Shown in pieces: positions 30,218 through 38,081 of a DNA stretch of 44,713 nucleotides. A program made the translations under genes and the position numbers. Source of the DNA: Streptomyces poonensis (lineage in GTDB: Bacteria > Actinomycetota > Actinomycetes > Streptomycetales > Streptomycetaceae); contig NZ_BMVW01000030.1 in NCBI RefSeq assembly GCF_014650915.1, positions 1 through 44,713 of the forward strand. Direction: 5' to 3'. The notes below the pieces were generated by a model. It was given only the letters and a program-made list of their open reading frames with translations, had not been told where the DNA came from and did no database searches. Position 1 is the stretch's first letter. Each line of letters opens with the position of its first letter.

Positions 30218-31953
30218 TCGTCCACCCCGAGCTGCGCCGCGCCGCCCGCCGCGCACGGCGCCCCCTGCTCACGGCCACCCTCCTGCAGGGCACCGTCACC
30301 CTCACCCACCTCGCGCAGGCCGCCCTGCTCGCCGTCGCACTCGCCGACCTGGCCCGCGGCGACACCGGCCGGCTCCCGTGGCTGCTCGCCGCGGTGCTCG
30401 CCGTCGTCGCCGCCCGTGCCGGTCTCGCCATGGGGCAGCGGCGCACCGCCACCCGCGCCGGAGCCCAGGTCAGGGTGGCCCTGCGGGACGAATTCCTCGC
30501 CCACCTGGGGCGGTTGGGGCCCGCGCACCTGACCAGTGCGCGTGCCGGGGCCGTACGCACCACTCTCGTCGACGGAGTGGAGGGTGTCGACGCGTACGTC
30601 TCCCGCTACCTGCCCCAGCTCCTGATCACCGTCACCCTGCCGCCCCTGGTGCTCGCCGTCCTGGCCGCGGTGGAACCGCGGGCCCTCCTCGGCCTCGTCC
30701 CCGCCCTGCTGCTCGCCCTGTGCGGCCCGCGCGTCTGGGACCGGCTCCTCGCCGCCCGCGGCAAGGAGCACTGGGACACCTACGAGGGGCTGGGCGCCGA
30801 CTACCTGGAGGCCCTGCAGGGCATGCCCGCCCTGCGCGCCGCCGGCGCGGTCGGCCGCACCCGCGCCCGCCTGGAGGAGCGCTCGGCGGCGCTGCACCGG
30901 GCGACCGTCGCCAAACTGCGGGTCTCCCTGGTCGACACCGGCATCACCGACCTCGCCGTCCAGGGCGGCACCGCCGCCGCCGCGCTCCTCGCCTGCTGGT
31001 CGGCCGTCACCGGATCCACCACGGCGACCGGCACCTACCTGGTGCTGCTGCTGGCCTCCGAGTGCTTCCGGCCGGTCCGTGACCTCGCTCGCGAGTGGCA
31101 CGCCGGATACCTGGGGGTGTCGGCCGCGGACGGGCTCGCCGCGCTGCGCACCGCCGAGCCTGCCGTCCGCGACACCGGAACGGCGCCCGCCCACTGGGCG
31201 GCACCGCCCGAACTCCGTTTCGAGGACGTCGGGTTCACGTATGACGGCGCACCGGCACCCGCCCTCCACCATGTCTCCTTCACCGCGGAGGCGGGCCGGA
31301 CCACCGCGATCGTCGGTCCGTCCGGCGCGGGCAAGTCCACGCTCCTCGCCCTGCTCCTGCGCCACCACGACCCGCAGGAGGGCCGGATCACCCTCGACGG
31401 GCGCCGCACGACCGAGTACGCGCTGGATTCACTGCGGCAGGGCATCGCCGTGGTCTCGCAGGAGACGTACCTCTTCCACGCCACCATCGCCGACAACCTG
31501 CGCCTGGCCCGGCCGGACGCGACGGACGACGACCTGACGCGTGCGACGCGCATCGCCGGCGTCCACGCCGAGATCGCCGCCCTCCCCGACGGCTACGCCA
31601 CCGTCCTCGGTGAACGGGGCGCCACCCTCTCCGGCGGCCAGCGCCAGCGGCTCGCGCTCGCCCGGGCCCTGCTGGCGGACGCCCCGGTGCTCGTCCTCGA
31701 CGAGGCCACGAGCTCGGTCGACGAACGCCGTGAGGCGGACATCGTCCGGGAGCTGTCGAAGGCCGCGAGCGGCCGGACCGTCCTGGTCGTCGCCCACCGG
31801 CTCGCCGCCGTCCGGCACGCCGACCGCATCGTCGTCCTCGACGCGGGACGGGTGGACGCCGTCGGCGAGCACACCGGCCTGGCCGAGGCCGGGAGCGTCT
31901 ACACGCGCCTCGTCGAGGCCGGCCACGTCCACCGAGAAGGAGCCCCCGCATGA
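30214..31953 (+). CDS. ABC exporter half, CydD-like (TM domain plus ATPase)
   Basis: 579 residues from GTG 30214, overlapping the dehydrogenase stop. Residues 1-320 have six hydrophobic segments with the coupling-type block DTYEGLGADYLEALQGMPAL; residues 340-579 form the ATPase with Walker A GPSGAGKSTLLALLL, signature LSGGQRQRLALARALL, Walker B VLVLDEATSSVDERRE and switch VVAHR. Paired with the next gene (ATGA overlap), it forms a heterodimeric exporter of the CydDC shape. Being last in the RiPP operon, the pair is the likely secretion pump for the modified peptide rather than a cytochrome-bd assembly factor; no cydAB genes are present. Confidence 0.88.
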   Translation: MIVHPELRRAARRARRPLLTATLLQGTVTLTHLAQAALLAVALADLARGDTGRLPWLLAAVLAVVAARAGLAMGQRRTATRAGAQVRVALRDEFLAHLGRLGPAHLTSARAGAVRTTLVDGVEGVDAYVSRYLPQLLITVTLPPLVLAVLAAVEPRALLGLVPALLLALCGPRVWDRLLAARGKEHWDTYEGLGADYLEALQGMPALRAAGAVGRTRARLEERSAALHRATVAKLRVSLVDTGITDLAVQGGTAAAALLACWSAVTGSTTATGTYLVLLLASECFRPVRDLAREWHAGYLGVSAADGLAALRTAEPAVRDTGTAPAHWAAPPELRFEDVGFTYDGAPAPALHHVSFTAEAGRTTAIVGPSGAGKSTLLALLLRHHDPQEGRITLDGRRTTEYALDSLRQGIAVVSQETYLFHATIADNLRLARPDATDDDLTRATRIAGVHAEIAALPDGYATVLGERGATLSGGQRQRLALARALLADAPVLVLDEATSSVDERREADIVRELSKAASGRTVLVVAHRLAAVRHADRIVVLDAGRVDAVGEHTGLAEAGSVYTRLVEAGHVHREGAPA

Positions 31954-33707
31954 GCAGCGCCGCCGACACCGCCACCATCGACGCGGGCGTTCCCGCGCGG
32001 GGCTCGTTGCGCGCCCTGCTCCCCGCCCTCGCCGGGCACCGCGCCATGACGGTCCGCACCTGCGCCGCCGCTCTCCTCGAACAGGGCTCCCTGGTCACAC
32101 TGCTGACGCTGGCCGCGCACACCGTGGGAACAGCCGTCCTCGAAGGACACGCCCCCTCGGCCGCCACCGTCACCGCACTCGTCACCCTCGTTCTCCTACG
32201 CGCCCTGATGACCTGGCGTGAGATGGACCTCTCGCACGACCTGGCCTACCGGGTCCTGGCCGTCCTGCGCGTACGGGTCTTCGACGGGCTCGCCCGCAGC
32301 GCACCCGCCCGGGTCGCCGGCCGGCGCAGCGGGGACCTCGCCGCCACGGCCATGGCGGACGTGGAGGCACTGGAGTTCTTCTACGCCCACACCACCGCCC
32401 AGCTCCTGGCAGCGGGAACGGTCTTCACCGGCGGCACCGCGGTCCTCGCCACGGTGGAGCCCTGGCTGCTCGCAGCCGTACTGCCGGTCGCGGTACTGCT
32501 CGCCGCGGCACCCTTCGCCGACGCGCGCGGACGCGCGGCGCGCGGCAGCCGCACCCGGACGGCCGTCGCCAGGCTGTCGGCCGACACGGTGGACACCGTC
32601 GACGGGCTGCGGGAACTGCTCGCCTGTGGAGCCCTGGCCGAACGGCGCCGCCGACTGGCCGAGAGGGGACGGCAGGTAGGCGACGCCCAGCGTGCCGAGG
32701 CCGTGTGGGAAGCCGTCGCCGCCGCGGTCCGCGACCTCCTCATCGTGGTCGCGGTGCTCGGCGTGGTGGCCGCGGCGGCGCAGTCCGTGAATGCGGGGCG
32801 GCTGCACGGCGCATGGGCTCCGGCGGCGATGGCGCTGGCCCTGGCGGTCCTCGGCCCGGTCGCGGAATCGGCCCGTTCCCTGAGCCAGGCCGTGTCACTG
32901 CGCGCCGCCGCCGCCCGGGTCGGCGCGGCCGTCAAGGCTCCCGCGCTCGCCCCGCCGCCCGCCGCACCCCGCTCCCTGCCGTCCGGTCCGCTGGGCGTCC
33001 GGCTGCACCGGGTGAGGTTCGACTACGGCGGCGGTCCCGTACTGGACGGCGTCGAACTGACCGTCCCCGCGGGTCAGACCCTCGCCCTGGTCGGCGCCTC
33101 GGGCGCCGGCAAGTCCACCTGCGCCCACCTGCTGGCCCGGTTCTGGGACCCGTCCGAGGGAGCGGTCCAGCTGGTACCCGCCGACGGGGAGCCCGTCGAC
33201 GTACGCGAGGTGAGCGATGCCGAACTCCGGCGCGCCGTCGCGCTGGTGGGCCAGGAGTCGCCCCTCTTCCACGGCACCCTGGCCGAGAACCTGCGGCTCG
33301 CCGCCCCCGAGGCGGACGACGACCTGCTCACCGAGACGGCCCGCCTGTGCGGCGTCGACCGGATCGCCCCGATGGACACCCCGGTCGGTGAGCGCGGATC
33401 CACCCTCTCCGGAGGCCAGCGGGCCCGCATCGCCCTCGCCCGCGCGCTGCTGGCCCGGCCGCGGGTCCTCGTACTCGACGAGTCCACCGCCCACCTGGAC
33501 AACGCCAGTGACGCCCGGCTCGCCGCCGCACTGAAGCAGGAGGACCGTACGACGGTCGTCATCGCGCACCGCCGCGCCACCATCCGCCGTGCCGACCGCA
33601 TCGCCGTCCTCGAAGCCGGCCGTATCGCCGAGGAGGGCACCTGGGAGGAGCTCACCGGACGCCCCGACAGCGCACTCAACCGCAGCCTCGCCCACATCCC
33701 TTCCTGA
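31950..33707 (+). CDS. ABC exporter half, CydC-like (TM domain plus ATPase)
   Basis: 585 residues from ATG 31950 (ATGA overlap, GAAGGAG upstream). The N-terminal half has six transmembrane segments (LVTLVLLRALMTWREMDLSH, ADVEALEFFYAHTTAQLLAA). The ATPase has Walker A GASGAGKSTCAHLLARF, signature LSGGQRARIALARALL, Walker B VLVLDESTAHLDNA and switch VIAHRR. All catalytic residues are present in both halves of the pair. It is the last gene of the RiPP operon; no clear terminator follows, and an IS5-type relic begins about 30 bp downstream, marking the island's edge. Confidence 0.88.
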   Translation: MSSAADTATIDAGVPARGSLRALLPALAGHRAMTVRTCAAALLEQGSLVTLLTLAAHTVGTAVLEGHAPSAATVTALVTLVLLRALMTWREMDLSHDLAYRVLAVLRVRVFDGLARSAPARVAGRRSGDLAATAMADVEALEFFYAHTTAQLLAAGTVFTGGTAVLATVEPWLLAAVLPVAVLLAAAPFADARGRAARGSRTRTAVARLSADTVDTVDGLRELLACGALAERRRRLAERGRQVGDAQRAEAVWEAVAAAVRDLLIVVAVLGVVAAAAQSVNAGRLHGAWAPAAMALALAVLGPVAESARSLSQAVSLRAAAARVGAAVKAPALAPPPAAPRSLPSGPLGVRLHRVRFDYGGGPVLDGVELTVPAGQTLALVGASGAGKSTCAHLLARFWDPSEGAVQLVPADGEPVDVREVSDAELRRAVALVGQESPLFHGTLAENLRLAAPEADDDLLTETARLCGVDRIAPMDTPVGERGSTLSGGQRARIALARALLARPRVLVLDESTAHLDNASDARLAAALKQEDRTTVVIAHRRATIRRADRIAVLEAGRIAEEGTWEELTGRPDSALNRSLAHIPS

Positions 33708-33738
33708 GGGCGGCACGTCATCACGGACAGCGTCCGCA

Positions 33739-33824
33739 CCCGTCACCATGTCGAACGTACGGCTGTGCCGGTCCTTCCAGGCCACGAGTACCGGCTCGAT
33801 CAACGACCACTGCTCGTCCGGCAG
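33739..33824 (-). pseudogene. IS5-type transposase, N-terminal relic
   Basis: Read downward from 33824: LPDEQWSLIEPVLVAWKDRH followed by SRTFDMVTG. This matches the opening of IS5/DUF4096-type transposases (LPDEQW-LIEP-L--WK). Only about 28 codons remain and both ends run into unrelated sequence. The rest of the 33708-34077 gap holds nothing else I can recognise. Confidence 0.6.
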
Positions 33825-34077
33825 GGGGCTCGGTCACGGCTTCCGTTCGCTCACCCCGCCACTGCGGCAGGACACCGTCCACTGACCAGCGGTCTTCACC
33901 CCGCCCACACCATCAGGCGACACCACAACCATTCAAAGACTCACGAACCGTCCTCTGAGAAACGCGAACCCGGCGTCTGAACCCGCAGAGCTCCGCGTTA
34001 CGGTCTGACCGCCGGCCTCCTCGCCTCCTCGGGCTCGTGGGCGCCGAGCCGAGCCTTTCGTACCAAGGAGACCGACG

Positions 34078-34500
34078 TTGGACATCAGCGCACCGCAGGC
34101 TGACGGCGGGGACGACATGTTCTGGCGGGAGCGCCGCACATGCTTCCTGACCACTCTCCGGCCTGACGGCACTCCGCATCTGACCCCGGTCGGTGTCACG
34201 TACGACCCCGAGGCACGGATCGCCCGCGTCATCACCGACGGCGGAAGCAAGAAGGCGCGCAACGTCCGCGCCGCTCTGGCCGCCGGTGCCGAGGCACGCG
34301 TGTCCGTCGGGCAGGCCGAGGGCCGGCGCTGGTGCACTCTCGAAGGCACCGCCGTGATCAAGGACGACCCCGTATCCGTCGCCGATGCCGAGCGCCGGTA
34401 CGCCGAGCGGTACAAGATCCCGCGGGTCAATCCGAACCGGGTCGTCATCGAGATCACCGTCAGTCGGGTCATGGGGACCGCGAAGCCCTCCGGGTGGTGA
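34078..34500 (+). CDS. PPOX-class (F420/flavin-dependent) oxidoreductase family protein
   Basis: 140 residues from TTG 34078, with AAGGAG seven bases upstream. FWRERRTCFLTTLRPDGTPH followed by LTPVGVTYDPEA is the split-barrel opening of pyridoxamine-phosphate-oxidase-like proteins; KKARNVRAALAAGAEARVSV and EGRRWCTLEGTAVI follow the family pattern. Such small actinobacterial members commonly bind F420 or flavin and reduce unsaturated or nitro substrates. The C-terminus is PNRVVIEITVSRVMGTAKPS. It stands alone between an IS relic and the rRNA scrap. Confidence 0.85.
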   Translation: MDISAPQADGGDDMFWRERRTCFLTTLRPDGTPHLTPVGVTYDPEARIARVITDGGSKKARNVRAALAAGAEARVSVGQAEGRRWCTLEGTAVIKDDPVSVADAERRYAERYKIPRVNPNRVVIEITVSRVMGTAKPSGW

Positions 34501-34523
34501 TCCCCGGCCCCGACCCGGGACGG

Positions 34524-34608
34524 GTGAGACCTCCATGGGCAGGTTGAAGCGGAGGTAGGACTTCGTGGAGGGCCGAACCCACCAGGGTTGAAAACCTGGG
34601 GATGACCT
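34524..34608 (+). rRNA. 23S rRNA fragment (domain II, helix 34-35 region), relic
   Basis: The sequence contains GGTTGAAG, GGTAGGAC, TGGAGGGCCGAACCCAC, the hairpin CCAGG-GTTGAAAA-CCTGG and GGGATGACCT in the same order and spacing as bacterial 23S rRNA around E. coli positions 700-800 (there GGTTGAAG, GGTAACAC, TGGAGGACCGAACC, GTTGAAAA, GGATGACTTGTGG). It differs from the expected form by GGACC to GGGCC and a missing G before GATGACC. Sequence on both sides is unrelated. It is an isolated copy of about 85 bp, not a functional rRNA. Confidence 0.85.
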
Positions 34609-34713
34609 TCGCGTGCAGATCAAGACATTGACCGGCTCGGCCGGCAGCCGGAGTGCTCACGGCTGGACACTCCGGTCGACTCGGGGTGCTTCGGGGTGAA
34701 TGGCACGTGAGGT

Positions 34714-34941
34714 GTGGTAGCGACTCCCCGGTTCGTTCACCCGGACAAGGCGGTGCCGCTCTCCTCGGCCTCCTACCCGACCTGGTCGGCGACCGTCATC
34801 CTGCCGGCCAACACCGGCGTGGAGTACAAGTACATCGTCAAGGCCGCCAACACCCCCGTCGTATGGGAGAGCGGCCCCAACCGCACCACGGTCACCCCGC
34901 CGACGGGCACCTACATCACCCACGAGGCCTTCCGTAACTGA
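34714..34941 (+). pseudogene. CBM20 starch-binding domain, C-terminal amylase fragment
   Basis: From about 34740 the frame reads PDKAVPLSSASYPTWSATVI, then LPANTGVEYKYIVKAANTPV and WESGPNRTTVTPPTGTY. This is the last two thirds of a CBM20 starch-binding domain as found at the end of secreted Streptomyces alpha-amylases (conserved Trp, YKY and WESG-NR residues present). The catalytic domain, signal peptide and start of the CBM are missing; GTG 34714 is only the first possible start. A strong terminator directly follows, presumably the terminator of the original amylase gene. Confidence 0.75.
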
Positions 34942-34950
34942 CCGCCCGCA

Positions 34951-34985
34951 AGGAGGGCCGGGCGGGCGTACCGCCCGGCCCTCCT
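34951..34985 (+). terminator. Hairpin terminator after the amylase fragment
   Basis: A perfect 15-bp stem (AGGAGGGCCGGGCGG and complement) with a 5-nt loop, 10 bp after the fragment's stop codon. GC-rich without T-run, typical for Streptomyces. Confidence 0.85.
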
Positions 34986-35134
34986 CCGGCGGCGCCAGAC
35001 GTGCTGTTCGGACACGTTGGTGACGGCACGTGGGACAGCTCTGCAACCTGGACACGTCGAGCCCATGAAGCCGGTCGGTCCGGTCGGGCCCGTACGGGTC
35101 GAGGTGTGGAGTGACAGTCGTCTGGTGAACGGCG

Positions 35135-35167
35135 GTGGGTGCCCGGTCGGGCTGACCGGGCACCCAC
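35135..35167 (-). terminator. Hairpin terminator of the MFS exporter gene
   Basis: A perfect 14-bp stem (GTGGGTGCCCGGTC and complement) with a 5-nt loop, 43 bp past the stop of the minus-strand MFS gene. Confidence 0.85.
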
Positions 35168-35209
35168 TCGACTTCCCGTGGCCGTCGCCGCGGTCCTGCG
35201 GGCCTGCGC

Positions 35210-36700
35210 CTACATGTGGACGGCGGGTGCCGCCGACTCGTCGTGCCGGGGCACGCCGCGCTTGTAGAGCAGTACGGTCGCCACGATTCCGACGGCGAAG
35301 ATGGCGGCCGTCCAGGCGTAGGTGGCCGAGTAGCTCTCGACGGAGGCCTGCGCGATCACGGCCTGGGTGCCGTCCGGGTGGGAGGCCAGGTAGTCCGCCG
35401 ATGCGCTGGAGGCGATCGTGGTCAGCAGGGCGGTGCCGATGGAACCGCCCACCTGCTGCATGGTGTTGACCCCGGCGGAGGCGACACCGGCGTCGTGGTG
35501 GGCGACACCGGAGACCGCGAGGTTCATGGCGGTGGCCATGATGAGGCCCATGCCGAGGCCCGTGACGATCAGCTGCGGCAGGACGTGCGTGGCGTAGGAG
35601 CTGTCGACGCCGAGCGTGGTCATCCACAGCAGGCCGAGGGCACCGATGGCCATGCCCGCCGGGACGACGGGCTTGGGTCCGACGCGGGGCACGAGGACGT
35701 TGGTGGCCAGGATGGTGCCGGTCATCATCGCACCGACCATGGGCAGGAACGCCAGGCCCGTCCTGACGGGCGTGAAGCCCATGATGATCTGCATGTAGTA
35801 GGTCAGGAACAGGAACACCCCGAACATCGCGGCGCCGATGAGCAGCACCGAGACGAAGGACGCGCCGCGGTTGCGGTCCGCGAGGACACGCAGCGGCAGC
35901 AGCGGGTGCTTCGCCCGGGTCTGCCACCAGGTGAACACGGCGAGCAGCGCCGCTCCCGCCGCCAGGAAGCCCCAGGTCTGCACGGAGGTCCAGCTGTGGG
36001 ACTCGGCGTTGGCGAAGCCGTAGACGACGCCGAACAGGCCGGCGGAGACCAGGACGGTGCCGGGCACGTCCAGGGCGGCGTCGCGGTTGCGTCCGTCGTG
36101 CTTCAGCAGGGCGAAGGCGCCGATGAACGCCACGACGGCGAAGGCGACGTTGACGTAGAGCGTCCAGCGCCAGGTGAGGTACTCGGTGAGCAGCCCGCCC
36201 AGCAGCAGCCCGATCGCGCCGCCGGCACCCGCGATGGCTCCGAAGACGCCGAACGCCTTGGCGCGGTCCTTGGGGGCGGTGAACGTCGTGGTGAGCAGGG
36301 AGAGGGCGGCGGGGGCGAGCAGGGCGCCGAAGAGGCCCTGGAGCGCGCGGGCGGCCACGAGGAGTTCGAGGCTGGGCGCCGCGCCGCCGATGGCGGAGGC
36401 GACGGCGAAGCCGACGAGACCGACGAGGAAGGTGATCTTGCGGCCGAAGAGGTCGGCGATGCGCCCGCCCAGGAGGAGAAGGCTTCCGAACGCGAGCGAG
36501 TAGGCGGTGATGACCCACTGCCGGGCGCCGTCGGAGAAGTCCAGGTCGGCCTGGGCGGTGGGAAGTGCGATGTTCACTATGGTCGCGTCGAGCACCACCA
36601 TGAGCTGCGCGATACCGACGAACGCCAATATCCACCAGCGGTGGTCGGTCTGGCGCGCGCCCGCCGGGGCGGGTGCCCGGGTTGCAGTGGACTGCGACAC
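35210..36700 (-). CDS. MFS drug-efflux transporter, DHA2 (14-TMS) family
   Basis: 496 residues from GTG 36700 (AGGAG upstream). Motifs: WWILAFVGIAQLMVVLDATI followed by VNIALP (TM1), LGGRIADLFGRKITFLVG (motif A), RALQGLFGALLAPAALSLLT, GAGGAIGLLLGGLLTEYLTW with RW (motif C region) and NTMQQVGGSIGTALLTTIAS. These define proton-coupled drug exporters of the EmrB/QacA group. The promoter region holds two copies of the palindrome that also covers the start region of the nearby TetR gene (37368-37967), so this is probably an efflux pump derepressed when that TetR binds its ligand. Confidence 0.9.
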   Translation of the reverse strand: MSQSTATRAPAPAGARQTDHRWWILAFVGIAQLMVVLDATIVNIALPTAQADLDFSDGARQWVITAYSLAFGSLLLLGGRIADLFGRKITFLVGLVGFAVASAIGGAAPSLELLVAARALQGLFGALLAPAALSLLTTTFTAPKDRAKAFGVFGAIAGAGGAIGLLLGGLLTEYLTWRWTLYVNVAFAVVAFIGAFALLKHDGRNRDAALDVPGTVLVSAGLFGVVYGFANAESHSWTSVQTWGFLAAGAALLAVFTWWQTRAKHPLLPLRVLADRNRGASFVSVLLIGAAMFGVFLFLTYYMQIIMGFTPVRTGLAFLPMVGAMMTGTILATNVLVPRVGPKPVVPAGMAIGALGLLWMTTLGVDSSYATHVLPQLIVTGLGMGLIMATAMNLAVSGVAHHDAGVASAGVNTMQQVGGSIGTALLTTIASSASADYLASHPDGTQAVIAQASVESYSATYAWTAAIFAVGIVATVLLYKRGVPRHDESAAPAVHM

Positions 36701-36800
36701 GGAGTGCTCCTGGAGTCGTAAGTGCGTGAGTGGTGGTGTGGGGGAACGAGGCCCGTCGGACCGGCCTGGATCGGCTCCGGGGCCGCCGGCCCAGCACAGA

Positions 36801-36822
36801 GATGAAACGGGTCCGTTTCATC
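36801..36822. promoter_or_regulatory. TetR-type operator 1 of the MFS gene
   Basis: A perfect palindrome with 10-bp arms GATGAAACGG / CCGTTTCATC and a 2-bp centre. It lies about 100 bp upstream of the MFS start. The core TGAAACG is shared with the operators at 36842 and 38015. Confidence 0.8.
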
Positions 36823-36841
36823 CACCATAGCGACCGCCGTG

Positions 36842-36863
36842 GATGAAACGCAAACGTTCCATG
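36842..36863. promoter_or_regulatory. TetR-type operator 2 of the MFS gene
   Basis: An imperfect copy: left arm GATGAAACG, spacer CAAA, right arm CGTTCCATG (7 of 9 positions pair). Centre-to-centre distance to operator 1 is about 41 bp, close to four helical turns. GATGAAACGCAAA is identical to the left part of the site at the tetR gene. Confidence 0.65.
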
Positions 36864-37367
36864 TCGGGGGTCTCTCTCTCCAAGTGGCCGTTGCGACCGG
36901 CCAAGTGGGACGGGAAGGCCGGCTCGCGTGGTCCTTCAAGGGCGTGCGGCTCACGACGGGGAGCAGCGCGGCGGACCTGGCCATTCGCTCGGGCCGGTCA
37001 CTTATTTATTTCTGCTCCCCGGAACTCGGCGGAGGGGAAAAGGGCCGCGTCGACGTATTGACGTGTGTTTTGGTGCCGAATCCACAGTGCCGCCCACTGG
37101 AACTCCTGCGACGACGAAGATGCGGGCGGTGCCGGCCCACCCGGCGACCGGTTCGGCGAGGCCGGATCGGCCGCTCTACTGCTGGCGATGTGGGGTCGGC
37201 GCCGATCGCCTCCGGGCTGGGGCGTGCGGTGGGACCGGACCAGGATCTCCGCTTTCGTGCCGGCGGTCCTTGGCGTCGGCGTCGCGTGCGTCGCCGTCCT
37301 TTTGCTGCGCGGTGTGCGGGAGAAGTCGGTGTCGGCCCTGGCCGTCCGAGGGATGCCGGGCCGCCGG
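36864..37367. other. Stretch without a recognised gene
   Basis: No protein family is recognised. A plus-strand frame near 37155-37370 would encode a hydrophobic segment (ISAFVPAVLGVGVACVAVLL), but it has no clear start or ribosome site. An AT-rich patch (CACTTATTTATTT, 37000-37012) stands out against the high GC and may be a promoter or a foreign scrap. Confidence 0.3.
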
Positions 37368-37967
37368 TCAGGTGTTCAGCAGGGCCGGCAACACCCAGTC
37401 GTCGATGAACCGGGAGAGGTGGTCCGAGTCGAGGAGGGTCCCGTCGAGCGCGGAGCGGCTCATCACCAGGCTTCTGAAGGCCTGCGGCAGGAAGTCGGCT
37501 GCCGCGGGCCGGTGGGTGAGCTCCCCGCGCTCGACCGCTCGGTCGATGAATCGCATGACGTGCTCGGTGTCCGGCTGGAACAGGGCCGTCTGTACGGCGG
37601 AGGCCAACTCGTCGTCCGTGAGGATGGCGTGGCTGAGAGCCGCGTACAGCCGACTGTCCTGGGTCGCGTGCTGAGCAAGGCGCTCGGCCACCGTGATCAG
37701 GTCACCCCGCAGGCTCCCGGTGTCCACCTCCGTGGGACGTACCGGGCCGCTGCTGCGGATCGCGGCCGAGACCAGGCCGGCCTTGTTCCGCCAGAGCCGG
37801 TAGAGAGTCGCCTTGCTGCAGTGGGCGCGCGCGGCCACGTCGTCCATGGACAGGGCCTCGTAACCGGTGTCGCTCAGCGCCTGGAGAGTGGCGGCCAGCA
37901 CCTCTTGCTCGCGCTCCGCGGTGACCCGCGGCCGCTTGACGGGGGCAGCGGCCTCGTCCGTCGCCAC
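37368..37967 (-). CDS. TetR/AcrR-family repressor
   Basis: 199 residues from GTG 37967, which has AGGAGG five bases upstream; an in-frame upstream extension to 38042 lacks a ribosome site and would run through the operator. The helix-turn-helix is ALSMDDVAARAHCSKATLYRLW; the C-terminal ligand domain has SLRGDLITVAERLAQHATQD and a family-like ELASAVQTALFQPD block. A 36-bp palindrome at 38015-38050 just upstream indicates autoregulation, and related sites in front of the MFS gene indicate control of the efflux pump. The ligand is unknown, probably a drug or metabolite exported by the pump. Confidence 0.9.
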   Translation of the reverse strand: MATDEAAAPVKRPRVTAEREQEVLAATLQALSDTGYEALSMDDVAARAHCSKATLYRLWRNKAGLVSAAIRSSGPVRPTEVDTGSLRGDLITVAERLAQHATQDSRLYAALSHAILTDDELASAVQTALFQPDTEHVMRFIDRAVERGELTHRPAAADFLPQAFRSLVMSRSALDGTLLDSDHLSRFIDDWVLPALLNT

Positions 37968-38014
37968 AGACGCCTCCTGGATGAATCGGAACAGTCCCGT
38001 ACGCAAACTAGGGT

Positions 38015-38050
38015 GGTACTCGATGAAACGCAAATGTTTCATCGAGTACC
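38015..38050. promoter_or_regulatory. TetR-type operator at its own gene
   Basis: A perfect inverted repeat with 15-bp arms (GGTACTCGATGAAAC and its complement) around the 6-bp centre GCAAAT, 48 bp upstream of the tetR start. It contains the GATGAAACGCAAA core also found at 36842. It may also serve as a terminator-like hairpin for the LysR side. Confidence 0.85.
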
Positions 38051-38081
38051 GCCCCTGGTCACGTCACCGAGCGCACGGATC

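Noticed and set aside
30214..33707. True CydDC (cytochrome bd assembly) genes
   Set aside because: Resemblance is general for this ABC class; no cydAB genes are present and translational overlap ties the pair to the RiPP enzymes.
34524..34608. tRNA or riboswitch in the structured intergenic segment
   Set aside because: The ordered conserved blocks match 23S rRNA domain II; no cloverleaf or known aptamer core is seen. No tRNA was found elsewhere in the window.
37065..37370. Plus-strand frame with a hydrophobic segment (FVPAVLGVGVACVAVLLL)
   Set aside because: No ribosome site or family pattern and no defined end before it runs antisense into tetR.
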